From assembly GCF_954871325.1 (NCBI RefSeq), contig NC_088779.1, positions 17,486,846-17,550,845 of the forward strand: DNA of 64,000 nucleotides, in the 5' to 3' direction. The notes below the pieces were generated by a model that saw nothing but the letters and a program-made list of their open reading frames with translations, ran no database searches and was not told the origin of the DNA. This document shows, one piece after another, positions 47,105 to 59,390 of the stretch; position 1 is the first letter of the stretch, and every line of letters starts with the position of its first letter. A program made the translations under genes and the position numbers. The stretch comes from Gordionus sp. m RMFG-2023 (lineage: Eukaryota; Nematomorpha; Gordioida; Chordodea; Parachordodidae).

Positions 47105-50100
47105 CATGTACCCCCTTCTAAGGATGAACTCCAGGGTACACTAAAAAATGAACGCAATACAAAAAAAACTAAATTTCCTTAAAATTTATTTATTATAAAA
47201 AAAACATTTACGCAACTTAAAAAAATCATGGAGCCGGGGCGTTAATGATCAACTCCTCTAGGAAGTCACTCATCTCCACCTCCGTTCCATTAACATTAAA
47301 ATTAATATTTTTTTGAACCAACATTTTCGAATTTCCGACTTCATTCTGAATTTCCTTCTTTCCAAAATCCATCGTTGTCCCACCTGGCACCTTTTCATTT
47401 TCAGCTGCTTGGCAGAATTTATACAACAAACGTCTTTCTGCGAACTCTTCGGCTTCCCGGGCTAACAATCTTGCGCACTCCGCTGTTGGCCCCCAGCCCA
47501 ACATCCCATGGTTTAACGTATATGAGCTGCTTGTTCCACTTGCACATTCCCGGGCTTTATGTCCTCTTCCCCCGCAATTGAAACAGTTTAAACTGAGCCC
47601 CCTCATTCCCATTTGCCGCGATTGAATAGTTGCCTGCCCTGACGCGTAATTTGCTTGTAAAGTTGCCATACCTTGCGAGGACGTTGGATCATACGAGGTT
47701 GTCGACAGGGCTCCTTCTCCAGTCTGTTGATCAATCCACGCATTGTGCCATTTGTCCGCTAGTGGATTCGTCATGTCTAAAGAATTAATCTGCAACATAG
47801 TTCTATTAGTCTTTATGTAGTAGGTCTCCATAAATTCAAAATATTTTTCTTTCTCTTGATTTAAAAAAAAAAATCTAACAACAACAATTTACACAAATGG
47901 ATATTACACAATAATTTCTTTCTTTTTTTTTACGACCAACAAAAATAATAAAAACTATTATTATTATTTCTTCCCTTTTTATCCAAACACTAATATAACC
48001 CATACCATACTTGAAAATAACACAATTTTTTCTTTTTTTTTAAACTCTCTTTCTTTAACTTTATAAAACATTTTACATATAACACATACCTAACTTGAAA
48101 ATAACACAATTTTTTTTTTATAAATCTTTTTCCTTAACTTTACAGAATATTTTACATACTACCCTACCAGTTGTTTTTTTTCTTTTCCTTTCAACCTAAT
48201 TCCTTTCGTAAAACAAATTTCTCTTTTACACACCGCCTAAATTGATTACAATTTAAACTCTTTAACTATCACAAATTCCTATTTAAACTTTTACAATTTC
48301 TTATTTTACCAACTTATCTAATTAATTATCTCTTTTTTAACTCTTTAACTATCACAAATTTCTATTTAAACTTTTACAATTTCTTATTTTACCAACTTCT
48401 CTAATTAATCATCTCTTTACACTACCCTCAATTTTTTTTTACAAATTTTCTCCTGAATTGAATTCTTTATTCAATTAATAATTTCAAAAACATCACGTGT
48501 TTAATACATCACATAGCTAATTCTTTAGCGATCGTCCTATGGCCACTTAACCTCATATATTTAATCTTTCTCCTGATTTTATTTATTTTCTACAAACTCT
48601 CTATTTATACATATTTACATTCACGGTCCACAAATTAAGATTGGCTGCCCTACAAGAGTCTCAATTCTCCAAAATTTCCTTCTACTTTAATTAAACTATT
48701 TCTATTCGATCCTATACAAATTTCACAAAATTTATACCCTTGCTCTTAACTGTTCTATGTCTCGTGACCTGACTATGGTCTTCCAATCTAACTTTTAGTA
48801 CTTTATTTCCCACATTCTCTATAACTATTCCTTTTTCCCATTTTTTATTCATTCCATACATCCGAACCCATACTAATTGATCAACCACAAATTTCAAAAA
48901 AACATTATCTCCCGTTTCTACATCCGTATCTACTGGTCTCAAACTATCCAAAAAGAAATTAATTTTTCTTCCCATCATTTTCTCTGCTGGTGATTTGCCA
49001 TCCTTTCCAATCGCACTATTGTAATACAATTGCGTTATCCACAATTCTCCTTTACTTTCTTTATTCTTTTTTAACCAATTTTTCACTATCGATACCATCC
49101 GTTCAGCCTGCCTATTTGAACTAGGATGGTACGGTGGTGACATTATATGTCTCACATTCATCTTTACACAAAATTTTTTAAACAACACATTTATAAAAGC
49201 CGGTCCTCCATCTGACACCATAATACTTGGAATACCATATCTCAAAAACAATTTCTTGCAATGTCTTATTACTATTCCCGCTGTTAAACCATGTACTTCT
49301 TCAAACTCAATCCATTTCGAAAATGCATCTACACTCAGAATAAACTTTTTTCCTTCCCATTCAAAAAAATCCAAATGCAATCTTATCCAGGGTCCTTTAA
49401 CTTTTGGCCAATTACTACCCTTTTCCTTCCGGGGCATATCGGACCAGGAATTGCAAACCTCACAACTTTTACCCAAATCATTAATTTCTTCATTCATTCC
49501 TGGCCACCATACATATTCTCTTCCCCATTGCTTCATTTTTTCTATTCCTTGATGCCCCGCATGTAACATATTTAAAACCCTTTCCCTTAATCGTCATGGG
49601 ACTATAACTCTATTTTCCCTCATTATACAATATCAATTATTACCAATTCAGTTTCTATATTTTTATATTTATTTCCTTTATCATTCCACGCTCTTTTACC
49701 TGTTAAAAATAATTTTAACAAACCTAATTCACTATCCTTCAGAGTATATTCCTGTATTTCTTTCCAAGTAGTTACCTTTAAAACCCCCCGTTAATATCCG
49801 AATTAATGTTTTTTTATCCATCTTATCCTCCATTATACAATTACTTTCTCCTCCCATACCTAATCTCGATAATACATCTGGTAAATGATTCTCTTTACCC
49901 TGTCTATATTTCAATTCCAAATCAAAGCTACCTACTAACAATAACCACCTCTGAAGCCTCGGCGACATCATCAGCTCCTTATTATTTTTCTTGAACAAAT
50001 GTATCAAAGGCTTATGGTCAGTATACATTACAAATTTCTTTCCAATCAAATATTCCCTACATTTCGTCAAACCAAAAATAACTGCCAACGCTTCTTGCTC

Positions 50101-53100
50101 TATTACCGAATATCTTGTTTCTACTTCTCTAAATACTCTCGAGAAAAATATTACCGGTCTTTCTATACCTTCTATCAAATGTAATAAAGCTCCTCCCACT
50201 CCTTTATTAGAAGCATCAACAGCCATAATCACCTCCAATTCACTATTAAAACACACTAATACAGGCTCTTAACTAATTTCCGATTTCAATTTTTCAAATG
50301 CCAATTCTTGCTCATTTTTCCATTCAAAAGACACATTTTTCGGCAATAACTCATATAGGGAGCTGCTATCCCTGCAAAATCTTCAATAAATCTATGGTAA
50401 TAATTCACCATTCCCATAAACGATTGAATTTCTGCCTTATTCACCGGCTTTCTCAAATTCGCAATACTCATCAAATTTTTATCCAACGGTTTTACCTCTA
50501 TTCCATTTATTTTATGTCCCAAATATACAACTTCGGTAACGCCCATAACACTTTTTTCGCTACTTGCCCTCAATCCTTTAACCCTTATTCGTCCAAAAAC
50601 CTCTTCCAACCTTCGATTATGTTGTTCTACCGTTATTCCAGTAATCAATACGTCATCCATATAATAAAAAACACCTTCTAACCCTTGAAACACCGCAGCC
50701 ATTGTTCTTTGAAAAATCGGTGCCGAAACACTTAATCCAAATGGCAATCTACAAAACGTAAACAATCCTTTAAACGTCGTTATGGTTAACAATTTTCTAG
50801 TAGATTCTTTCATAGGTAACTGCAAATACGCACATGAAAAATCAATTTTTGAAAAATACTTCGCCCCTTTCAAATTCGCTAAAATTTCTTCAATTCTCGG
50901 TAACGGATACTTTACTTCCACAACCCAGGGATTTAAAGTTACTCTGAAATCCGCACAAATCCTTAACTTGCCATTCGCCTTCCTTATTGGAACTAATGGA
51001 GTCGCCCATTCGCTATATCCAATCGGACAAATTATCTCATCTCTTAACCATTTATCTAATTCTTTTTCCATTTCTGCTCTCCATTCAAAAGGCACTCTAC
51101 GTACTGCACAATATTGTGGAATGTATCCTTGCTTCAAACGTATATCTACTTCATAATCTATTAAACGACCTAATTTTTCATCAAAAATATCTTTATATTT
51201 ATTTACCAAATCCCTAACTGACTCCTCTAAAATTCCTAAATCATGACTTCCATCAATTTCTTCTGTTATTACACTCTCATCCTTTTTTTTTTACCAATTT
51301 CACCGGAAATTTTTGTGATACAGCTATTTTCTCCCTTTCTAAATTTGAATCCTTAAATATTTCCTCATCATTTATATAACTTTTTTTCCAATTTAAATTT
51401 TTCTGAAATTATTTTACTTTCCTCTTCCAAAATCTATTCCTTTCCACAAATTTCCACAAAATTGATAGTTCCTGTATTCACCAAATTATCATCGTTTTTT
51501 AAATCAATAAATTTCTCAAATTCCTGATTATTTATTATATTTACTTCACTATTTTTATCTGAAACATCCGGTTCCTCCTGACATATTTCATCCTTAAAAA
51601 TTTGAACATTTTCCTGAACTTTTTCGAAATTACTTACCAAATATTTAATTTTATTCCACCTCATTTTTTTATTTTCTAAAATTTCCTCTTTCTTATTATC
51701 ACTAAGTTCCATATCACTAATTATTATATTTTCAAATTCATCTTTTTGTTCTTCGAAATTACTTACTAAATTCTTAATCTTATCCCGTTTCATTATTTCA
51801 TTCTCCAACATTTCCATTTTTCTATTATCACTAATTTCCTGATTATTAATCTTTACATTTTCAATTTTAATTTTCTCAAAAATCAAATCTTTTTCCATTT
51901 TATTTTCCCTCTTTTCGACACCCATTTCTTTTATAGAGATTTCCGGTATTCTAATTCTTTCATTATTTTTATTTTTTCCTCGAAACATATTTCAAAAATT
52001 ATTTTTTAACCCAAACTTTGATATCCAAGACCATCTCATAATGGCACTAATTTTTTCTTTTAATATCCATAAATCCAAATATATTATTTCTTCATTTACC
52101 AAAACCGGTAAATTTACCCTTCCCACTACCATAACTACAGATCCATTTAATTGTTTTATTCTCATTTTATCTTTAATTATAATTTTATTTGGCCATAATT
52201 CCTGAAATTCATCATACCCCATAACCGAAATTGTTGCCCCTGTATCTAATAACATCCATATTTCTTTATTCTCTATATTAATTTTAACCCATGGGCATTT
52301 ATCATAATTCCTACTATCCTTCAAATTAAAGATAGGTAAATTACATATTTGATTTTCTTGATTTAAATCCTCCAATATATTTTTACGAAACCCATAATTC
52401 TTATTATCATTTACTCCCTTTTCCATTTTTATTTCATTATCATTCAGTAAACCTGTAAACATAACTTTATGATCCAATATATTCTTTGATGACACTCCTC
52501 CTGTCTTTACTTTACTATAATACAGTCATTCAGTAAACCTGTAAACATAACTTTATGATCCAATATATTCTTTGATGACACTCCTCCTGATGTCTTTACT
52601 TTACTATCATACAGTCATTCTACTGTACAATCCTTCGCATAATGCCCAATATTTCTACATTTATAACAAGTTACATCCTCTCTGTTATTTCTTTTAAACA
52701 TATTATTCTGTTAATTTCCTACATATTCTACCGCTGGAAACGCTTTAAAAATTCCCTGCTCATTTTTATAACAATTATCTTTATTATGCCCTAAATTCCC
52801 ACAATTTTCACACGAAATCACATTATTTTTGTTCCCATTTACCAATTTATATGCCGGAACATAACATTCTTCCGCATTATGTCCTTTATTTCCACATCTT
52901 TTACATATTTTTGGTAATACTCCTGGATTTACTTTAGCATTACATTCTCTGCTTAAATGCCCAACTTTTCCACAATTATAACATTCTTTTTGACTTTTAT
53001 AATTTTGTTCTATCCTTTTAATTACATTTTTCTGCTCCAATTTCTTTATTTTTATTTTTATTTCTGCTATTTCTATTTTCAGTATTTCTTCCTCTTTTCT

Positions 53101-53816
53101 CTTTAATTCAATTTTTTCTTTTTCTTCTTTTTTCTTTAATTCTATTTCCTCTATTTTCTTCTTTTCCGCTTCCCATTCTTCTCTCATATCTTTTTTCAAT
53201 TTATCAATTTCTATTTCTCTCTTTCCTGTTTCATTCTTTTAATTTCATCATTTTCTTTTTTCCTATTTTCAATTTCCATTTCCTTTTTTTATTGTTCTAT
53301 TCTTTAATTTCATCATTTTCTTTTTTTCTATTTTCAATTTCTATTTCCTTTTTTTCCTGCTCAATTAGCTTTAAACATCTTATTCTATTTGATTCTTTAT
53401 TTCCATTTTTCTTATACCGTAAATACCCGCAATCCATAAAATTATTATCACAATTATACTCGCATATATTTCTCCCAGTGCTAACTCTTTAAATTCAAAA
53501 TAATTTTTAGTGGTAATTATTTTTCTATTCCACATTTCTTTAAATTTTTAGCTATTTTTAACTATTTTTTTTTTTTAATTTCAATTTTTTATATTATAGT
53601 AAGCTTATTAGTAATTTTATTAAAAAATTTTTTATTATTTAAAAGTAAAACTATAAATTATAGCTATAATTATTAATATTACCAAAAAACAATTCATATA
53701 AATTTATTTTCGAATTTTTTTTTTATACTTTTAGGCCTTTAACCTATATAATGGTAGTCAATGGTTTTCCGCCTAACCTATTTACAAAGTAGGTATCTTT
53801 AAATACACGGCACCAC

Positions 53817-54116
53817 TGTGGTAATGGCTCAATTACCAATTCTATTTTTTTACAACTATTTTATTTTTCTCTTCAATTCAAATAAAATATATCTTTTTTA
53901 TATCCGAAGAAATACAAAAAAAAAATTCTTTTTATTCTTTTACATAATTTCTAAAATCAAAAAAAATTCTAAACTTTTACATAAAAATCGCGAATAATGT
54001 ATATTAATACAAAATCAATAATATACTTCTTTTTTTTTAAATACCAAAATACAAAAAATCGATATATCTATTTATCAAAAATAAAAAATCGATATATAAT
54101 TTTTCTTCTAATACAA
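53817..54116 (-). repeat. 5' LTR of LTR fossil 2
   Basis: Begins near TGTATTAGAAG and ends CCATTACCACA in element orientation. TGGTGCCGTG follows one base later, a plausible tRNA primer-binding site. Confidence 0.8.
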
Positions 54117-54519
54117 TTAATATTTAGTGAGTTATTGATATTATATTTTTAATACAGAATTTGATTGCAAGCTGACATTGTGAAAATATAATTTATATTT
54201 ATCAATCCAATAATTAAAATAGTATTCATTTAATTAAAATTTAAATAGTCTTATTAATTTCTAAATAATAAAATTAAATCTATATATTACTTAATGGAAT
54301 TATAAAAGAAATCATTCAAGGGGCAATCAAAAAAATTTATTTTTAATTCAAGGGGAAGGAGCCATTAAAAAATTTTTTTTACTTCAGGGGGATCGAGCCC
54401 CTGCGCCCCCCCCCCAGTGACGCCATTGACACCTAGTAATTCAACACAATCTATTATCTACCATTATATAATGTCATATCAAATTTTGACGTACGTTTCT
54501 GCTTTCTAAAATCTAGAGC

Positions 54520-57470
54520 ATGTTGATGTATTTTGGAACGATTTGTATTTTTCGGTCCATAATTAATTCTCAGGTTTAATCGATTTATATGTAAATTCTC
54601 TATTTGAAATATGCATAGCTTACCTATTTTTTAGATAAAATTTTATCGCACACTGTCAAATCAATCTAAAATTATAAAAATTGTTGAGGTTGCACCTAGA
54701 GATGGCTTGCAAAATGAAAAAGTAATTTATTTTAAAATTTTTTCTTTGATATTGAAATATAATTTTAGTTTTATCTATAATTATCATTAATTATATTATA
54801 ATTTTATCTGGCTTTAACATAAAAATATTAACTTTTACTTTATTTTAAATCAGATATAACAAATGCATAAAAAATAATTAGAATTGTTATTCTTCATAAA
54901 TTATGTTCAAACATGATATTGGATTTTTTTTAAAAAAAAATTGGTATTGACTCACTAGTTTTTATTTTTATTGCTGAAATTGCATTTCAAAGTGAAAATA
55001 AGATATATATCAACAAAAAATGATAATTATTTAATATTTATCATAATTATATAATATTTTTGGATATCTGAAATTTCTTTCTAAAGACCTGGAGTCATAG
55101 GTGCATATTTATTAAGGATCAGTAAAAGTAGGCCAGACCTGAACTCAGTCTAGTTTAAATGGGCTTTAATGCAAGCTAGGTCTAATATTAAAAAAAATTG
55201 GACCAAGACTTAAATTTTGGAATAAATATTAATTTTATGAAATTATATTTTAATATATTTACAGGAAACTCAAATGCAAATAATTTTTTAACGTCATTTT
55301 TTAAATTAATAAAAAAAAATATGTGTATCATCGTTAATACAATATATTTAATTAAAAATTTAATAATTTTGGTTATATCTTTTTTTATTTTAATACAAAA
55401 AGGTCCATTTCAAATTATAATATAAAATTATTTCATAAAATATATAGAATCTATTAATTATTTAAATATACAAAATGCATTTTACAAAAATGTGGTTCAT
55501 CTAATAAGTATAGATTTATAAAAGAAGCAAGGCATAATATTTGTTAATTTGTAGAATACTTTTTGTTATAATTAAAATAAATATTAAATTTTATTTATTT
55601 ATAGGAAACTAGGCACCATATATATTTTATTTTGATTATAAAAATTAAAATCTTATAATACTTTTTTATAGAAATAAAAAAATATGATCTAATAAAAAAA
55701 TAATAATATGGATACAATTTAAAAAAAAATCAAATAAAGAAGGGCCATATAAATGTATGCACCTAGGAAGGAATAAAATACTTGAAAATATGCTTGATGA
55801 TAAAAGATCAAAAATTTGATTATAATGTAAAATTATTTATATTAAAATTACCATATTATAAATTTGGGTCAGATTGGGTGGTCAAATAATTTTTATCTTG
55901 ATTTGGGGTACTTTTTGAATTGAATAAAAAAAAATAGTGATAGATTTAAAAAAAATTGAGGACTGAAAATGTATCAAGTATTCATCATTAAAATACAAAC
56001 TTTAACTAGGTAGGGGTTGGTAGTATATAATATTAGATATGGATACCAAAAATAACTTTTCCCAAATCAATTTTATGTAATTCATTTTAATATTGTAACT
56101 TTTTATCTAGTTTTTTATAAAAATACTTTTTATAGCCTTAAATATATTTTGATTTGATATTTAATATCTTTGGTTATGATTTTTATTATTAAGATATCAT
56201 TCATTTGATTGAGTATCTGGATTATTAACTTCTCCCTTTTAATTTATCATAAACAACAATGACCTGATTTAAATATTTGATAAAATGTAATATATTGACC
56301 AATATCTCTAATAATAATGAAAAAATAGTAATTGATTGTCTTTTATTCAAGTCTTGGTTCTAGTTCTTCTTGGTCGATTCTTAGTTTATTTTCCCCTCCC
56401 TGATAAATTTTAGAATTTTTTTATTCTAGCACAATTAATTAGACACTTTTTAATAAAAGAAATTATAATTATCTATTTTATTGAAGGAAAAATAATAATT
56501 TTTATATTAATGGTGTACGATACCACATTTTGGAGGCCTATCTTATCCAATATTGAATTGATATTGGCTGATTACCGATTCGATGTCATATCTAATTTTG
56601 TATTCTGTAAAAATACCAATGGTTTTAATTTTTAATACACTTTTTATTAGTATAACATCTATAATTTAAATCCATAACTTATGTCATTTAAATATTTTAT
56701 AATGATCAGTTATAGTTTATATTCAATTTAATTGCAATTCTAAAAGTAAAAAATATTTTTATTGTTAAATCACTTTTATTTAATAAGTAATAACATTAAT
56801 ATATTGAAGATTTCTTTTTAATACCAAAATTTCTAATTAATCAGAGGTCAGGCGGCGATGGTAACTGTCAATATCATCAGCTTCACTAACTGAAGAGATT
56901 ATGGCACACTTTTATAAACAGAATGCGCAAAAAAATAACAATAGGGCAGAATGTTTATTAATTAATTATTATTAAAAAAAATATACATAATGGATTTCGA
57001 TTTTATTTATAAAAATAAATGATTTTAGATATAACTTTTTTAAAATTTTATAGCATTTTATTTTTGTTAAAGACGCCATTTTATATCGGATCGGAAAATT
57101 TTATAATATTGGCCAATAATCGATATTTAAAATGGATGAAATATTGGCCCGATCCGAAAAAAAATATCGGTACGTCCCTATTTTATGTTTTAAAATTCTA
57201 TTATTTTCCTATTTTTTTATTAAAGATTTGTTATTTTTTTAAAATCAAATCGCTTCTACCACTCAGAAAATTCTTTCTTCAGCAGATAAAATAAAATTTA
57301 TTGATAAATTATCTGACACCGGTTTGAAATATATTGAAGCAACAAGCTTTGTTTCAGCAGAATGGATTCCACAGTTGGCTGATGGGTTTGAAGTGATGAG
57401 GGGAATTAATCGACATGAGGGCATAATCTACTCAGCACTTGTACCAAATATGACAGGATTTAAAAAAGCG
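54520..57470 (+). CDS. HMGCL: Mitochondrial HMG-CoA lyase, first three exons (partial)
   Basis: HMG-CoA lyase cleaves 3-hydroxy-3-methylglutaryl-CoA to acetyl-CoA and acetoacetate, the last step of leucine breakdown and of ketogenesis, in the mitochondrial matrix. Exon 1 (54520-54573) encodes MLMYFGTICIFRSIINSQ, which with the next residues (KFYRTLSNQSK) is basic and lacks acidic residues, as expected for a transit peptide. Exon 2 (54635-54721) has KIVEVAPRDGLQNEK, containing the Arg-Asp pair of the active site and metal site. Exon 3 (57267-57470) has YIEATSFVSAEWIPQ with the conserved catalytic Glu, then LVPNMTGFKKA. All junctions are GT-AG and phase 0. Introns are 61 bp and 2545 bp. Residues for the rest of the barrel (His and Cys of the active site) are not found in the remaining 6.5 kb, so later exons lie outside or are lost. 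The exon 1 start is inferred from splice phase. Confidence 0.88.
54722..57266. other. HMG-CoA lyase intron 2, filled with MITEs
   Basis: 2.5 kb of AT-rich intron. About 55110-55930 resembles the 631-971 MITE family in its left part (GGCCAGACCTGAACTC, then CTAGGTCTAAT and an AT core) and ends near GGGTCAGATTGGGTGG. 56511-57181 is another likely MITE. The open frames inside are low complexity. Confidence 0.5.
56511..57181. mobile_element. hAT-like MITE in HMG-CoA lyase intron 2
   Basis: The right end, read inward, is TAGGGACGTACCGATATT, a sequence style common at hAT termini. The left end TAATGGTGTACGATACC is an imperfect inverted match. The interior is AT-rich with CCGATTCG/CGGATCGG motifs near both ends. 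No certain target duplication. Confidence 0.45.
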
Positions 57471-59019
57471 GTTTGATAATAATAATTTTTACTTTTTATG
57501 ATATTGTAATTAAACAAATTTAGATAAGGAATTTAAAAGGTTTATTTCATATGCCATAAATTTTATATTTAAAATGAGAAATGGTAGATTACATAGGATA
57601 CAATCAAGGTTGCCAGATTCATTTAAATAAAAAGCAGGAGAATTTAACCATAATATTAATTTTTTTAATAATATCCTTGTCTGATGGGAAAAGAACTGAT
57701 AGGCTAACAAACATTTGGTTAAGAGGAAAACACCTTATTAGGAATTTCTTTTGTGTTTCCCATTTTTAACCAAAACATTGATCCATTACAACTGAAAGGT
57801 CAAAATTTAGGAAGTACCACGACTTTCTAATTTTTACATTATCCCAATATTAATTTCTACCAATTGGTCCCTAGGCCCCATAGGCTTTCATTTTTTAAAT
57901 TAGGTAAAAAAATTTCTAAAATTAATGGTAATCATGGATCCTCTTTTTGTTACAATTAACTCAAATTGCCATGTTCTGAGGCAACTATCTTAGTTTCCTC
58001 GGATCTCAATGAGAGCCTTTTTTGCTACTCCCTCCTCCCTCTTATAAGTTTTTATTAATATACAGTTCTTATATTTGTCTTTTAAATTTTTTTTTACATC
58101 TTATCTTAATATAGTTTTATATTATTCTATTTTTTAATATAAATATAAACATTTTTAAAAAATAAACAAAAAAATTCAAAATATTGAAAAATGGTAAGAT
58201 TATGGTTTGTGAGCCATAATTAACATTGGTCATCTTTTATTTATTTATTTGTCATAGGATTGGTTGAATTTTATCTTTTTTAAATATTTTTTTGTTGAAT
58301 GATATTTTTATTGTCAAAATCCATTGGTTGTATAATTTATACATATATTTTTTGTTGAATGATATTTTTTATAGAAAATTATTGGAAAATATATAGCAAA
58401 TCAAAAATATCGCATTATAATTCTATATATTTATATAGGAAATACTTGAATAATATCTTCTAAAATATTTTTAAAGATATTCAATCTATATTTCCTCTCT
58501 TCTTTAAATAAATATATGTTGCTATATTATCTTCCATAATAAGAGCCAGTATCAATATTACTAATTATTTCCTAAACATATTTTAAAAAATTAATTAAAA
58601 ATTCTTACCTTTAAGTAGAAATAAACAAAAAGATAAAGGTTAGAAATTTTTGGAATTTCTAATTTCAAATTATAGAATATAGTATCCTTCCAGACATATG
58701 TTCTTTTATAAAATTGCCGGTTGGTACAACTATAAATTTTATGTGATGAATCTATATAAAATTGCAACAGAACCTCAATTGAAACATGGTTTAGATAAAT
58801 AAATATAATCATTTATTTTCACTCCTAAAAAGATAAATGAAAATAGAAAAAATTAGAATTCATAAAAGTATGTGGAAAATATATCTTAATTAGAATTTGC
58901 AAGGCATATTTATAATCCATAAAGATTTTTTTACCCAATTTGCCCTTTTTAATTTTATCCTATCCATCTTTTATTTTCAATAAATGTTGACCAAAATATA
59001 TGCTTGAAATTTTATAACG
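57471..59019. other. Non-genic stretch after HMG-CoA lyase exon 3
   Basis: No further HMG-CoA lyase exon and no other gene can be recognised. Presumably intron 3. AT-rich with scattered simple sequence. Confidence 0.4.
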
Positions 59020-59029
59020 TTTTAGTCGA

Positions 59030-59149
59030 CTAATTAGTCGTTTTAGTCGACTAAATTAGTCGACCAAATTAGTCCACTAATAGACTAATTTAGTCGCTAA
59101 AGTTTTTAGTCGATTTCGATGAGAACTCGACTAATTAACAACACTAATT
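59030..59149. mobile_element. Truncated end of the TAGTGTTGTTAA hAT family
   Basis: Repeated AGTCGACTAAATTAGTCG motifs followed by GAGAACTCGACTAATTAACAACACTA, the family terminus also seen at 14027 and 26212. Only one end is present. It cuts the Helitron scrap that follows. Confidence 0.55.
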
Positions 59150-59164
59150 GGGTTATAAATTAGA

Positions 59165-59390
59165 TTGAGTGATAGGGTCAGGAGATGGAAGATTAAAATT
59201 GTTGCAATTGAACCCAGGACAATCTACACAGGTTAAAAAGTATGGAGGATATTCCTGTGGTAGCAAAGGGTAAGACATTTTTTTGTTGTCCTCTAAGATA
59301 GTGTAGTAGAGTATTATAAATATATGTCGTCTTACCTGATCCACCAGGAGCATCTATATAGAAAAATCTGGTAGTAATTGAGGTATCGCA
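59165..59390 (-). pseudogene. Helitron/PIF1-type helicase scrap
   Basis: On the minus strand: TTRFFYIDAPGGSGKTTY, the Walker A motif of PIF1-family helicases, then NTLLHYLRGQQKNVLPFATT and GISSILFN. A frame change then leads to FNLPSP, normally part of GRTxHSxFxLP. DAPGGSGKT followed by ATTGIxS is typical of the helicase domain of animal and plant Helitrons. Only ~75 codons remain; the Rep part and the rest of the helicase are absent. Confidence 0.7.

Larger units (their letters stand above)
46718..54116 (-). mobile_element. Gypsy-like LTR retrotransposon fossil 2, inserted in hAT E
   Basis: A 7.4-kb minus-strand copy with LTRs of 387 and 300 bp and a shared flank TTAAT (46713-46717 and 54117-54121). 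Parts in element order: gag-like region with a charged coiled segment and several CCHC knuckles (about 53490-52600, for example CYNCGKVGHLSREC), protease with LLDTGAT (about 52330-52000), a charged linker, reverse transcriptase with YYMDDVL (about 51210-50300), RNase H (about 50260-49780), and integrase with an HHCC finger and SDGGPAF core (about 49570-48720). A further ~200-codon frame with another knuckle lies between integrase and the 3' LTR (47831-47226). Broken, with several breaks. A purine-rich GGGGGT tract precedes the 3' LTR. Confidence 0.85.
45100..54436. mobile_element. hAT element E with 8-bp target duplication, split by an LTR fossil
   Basis: ACACCTAG stands at 45100-45107 and 54429-54436. 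The element ends are CAGGGGCGTCGCTAG on the left and, inverted, CAATGGCGTCACTGG on the right, typical of hAT elements with CAGNGGCGT ends. Without the LTR insertion it is about 1.9 kb. Short open frames inside (45795-46010, 46051-46257) show no transposase motif, so it is probably non-autonomous. Its right edge is ~90 bp from the HMG-CoA lyase start codon. Confidence 0.85.
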
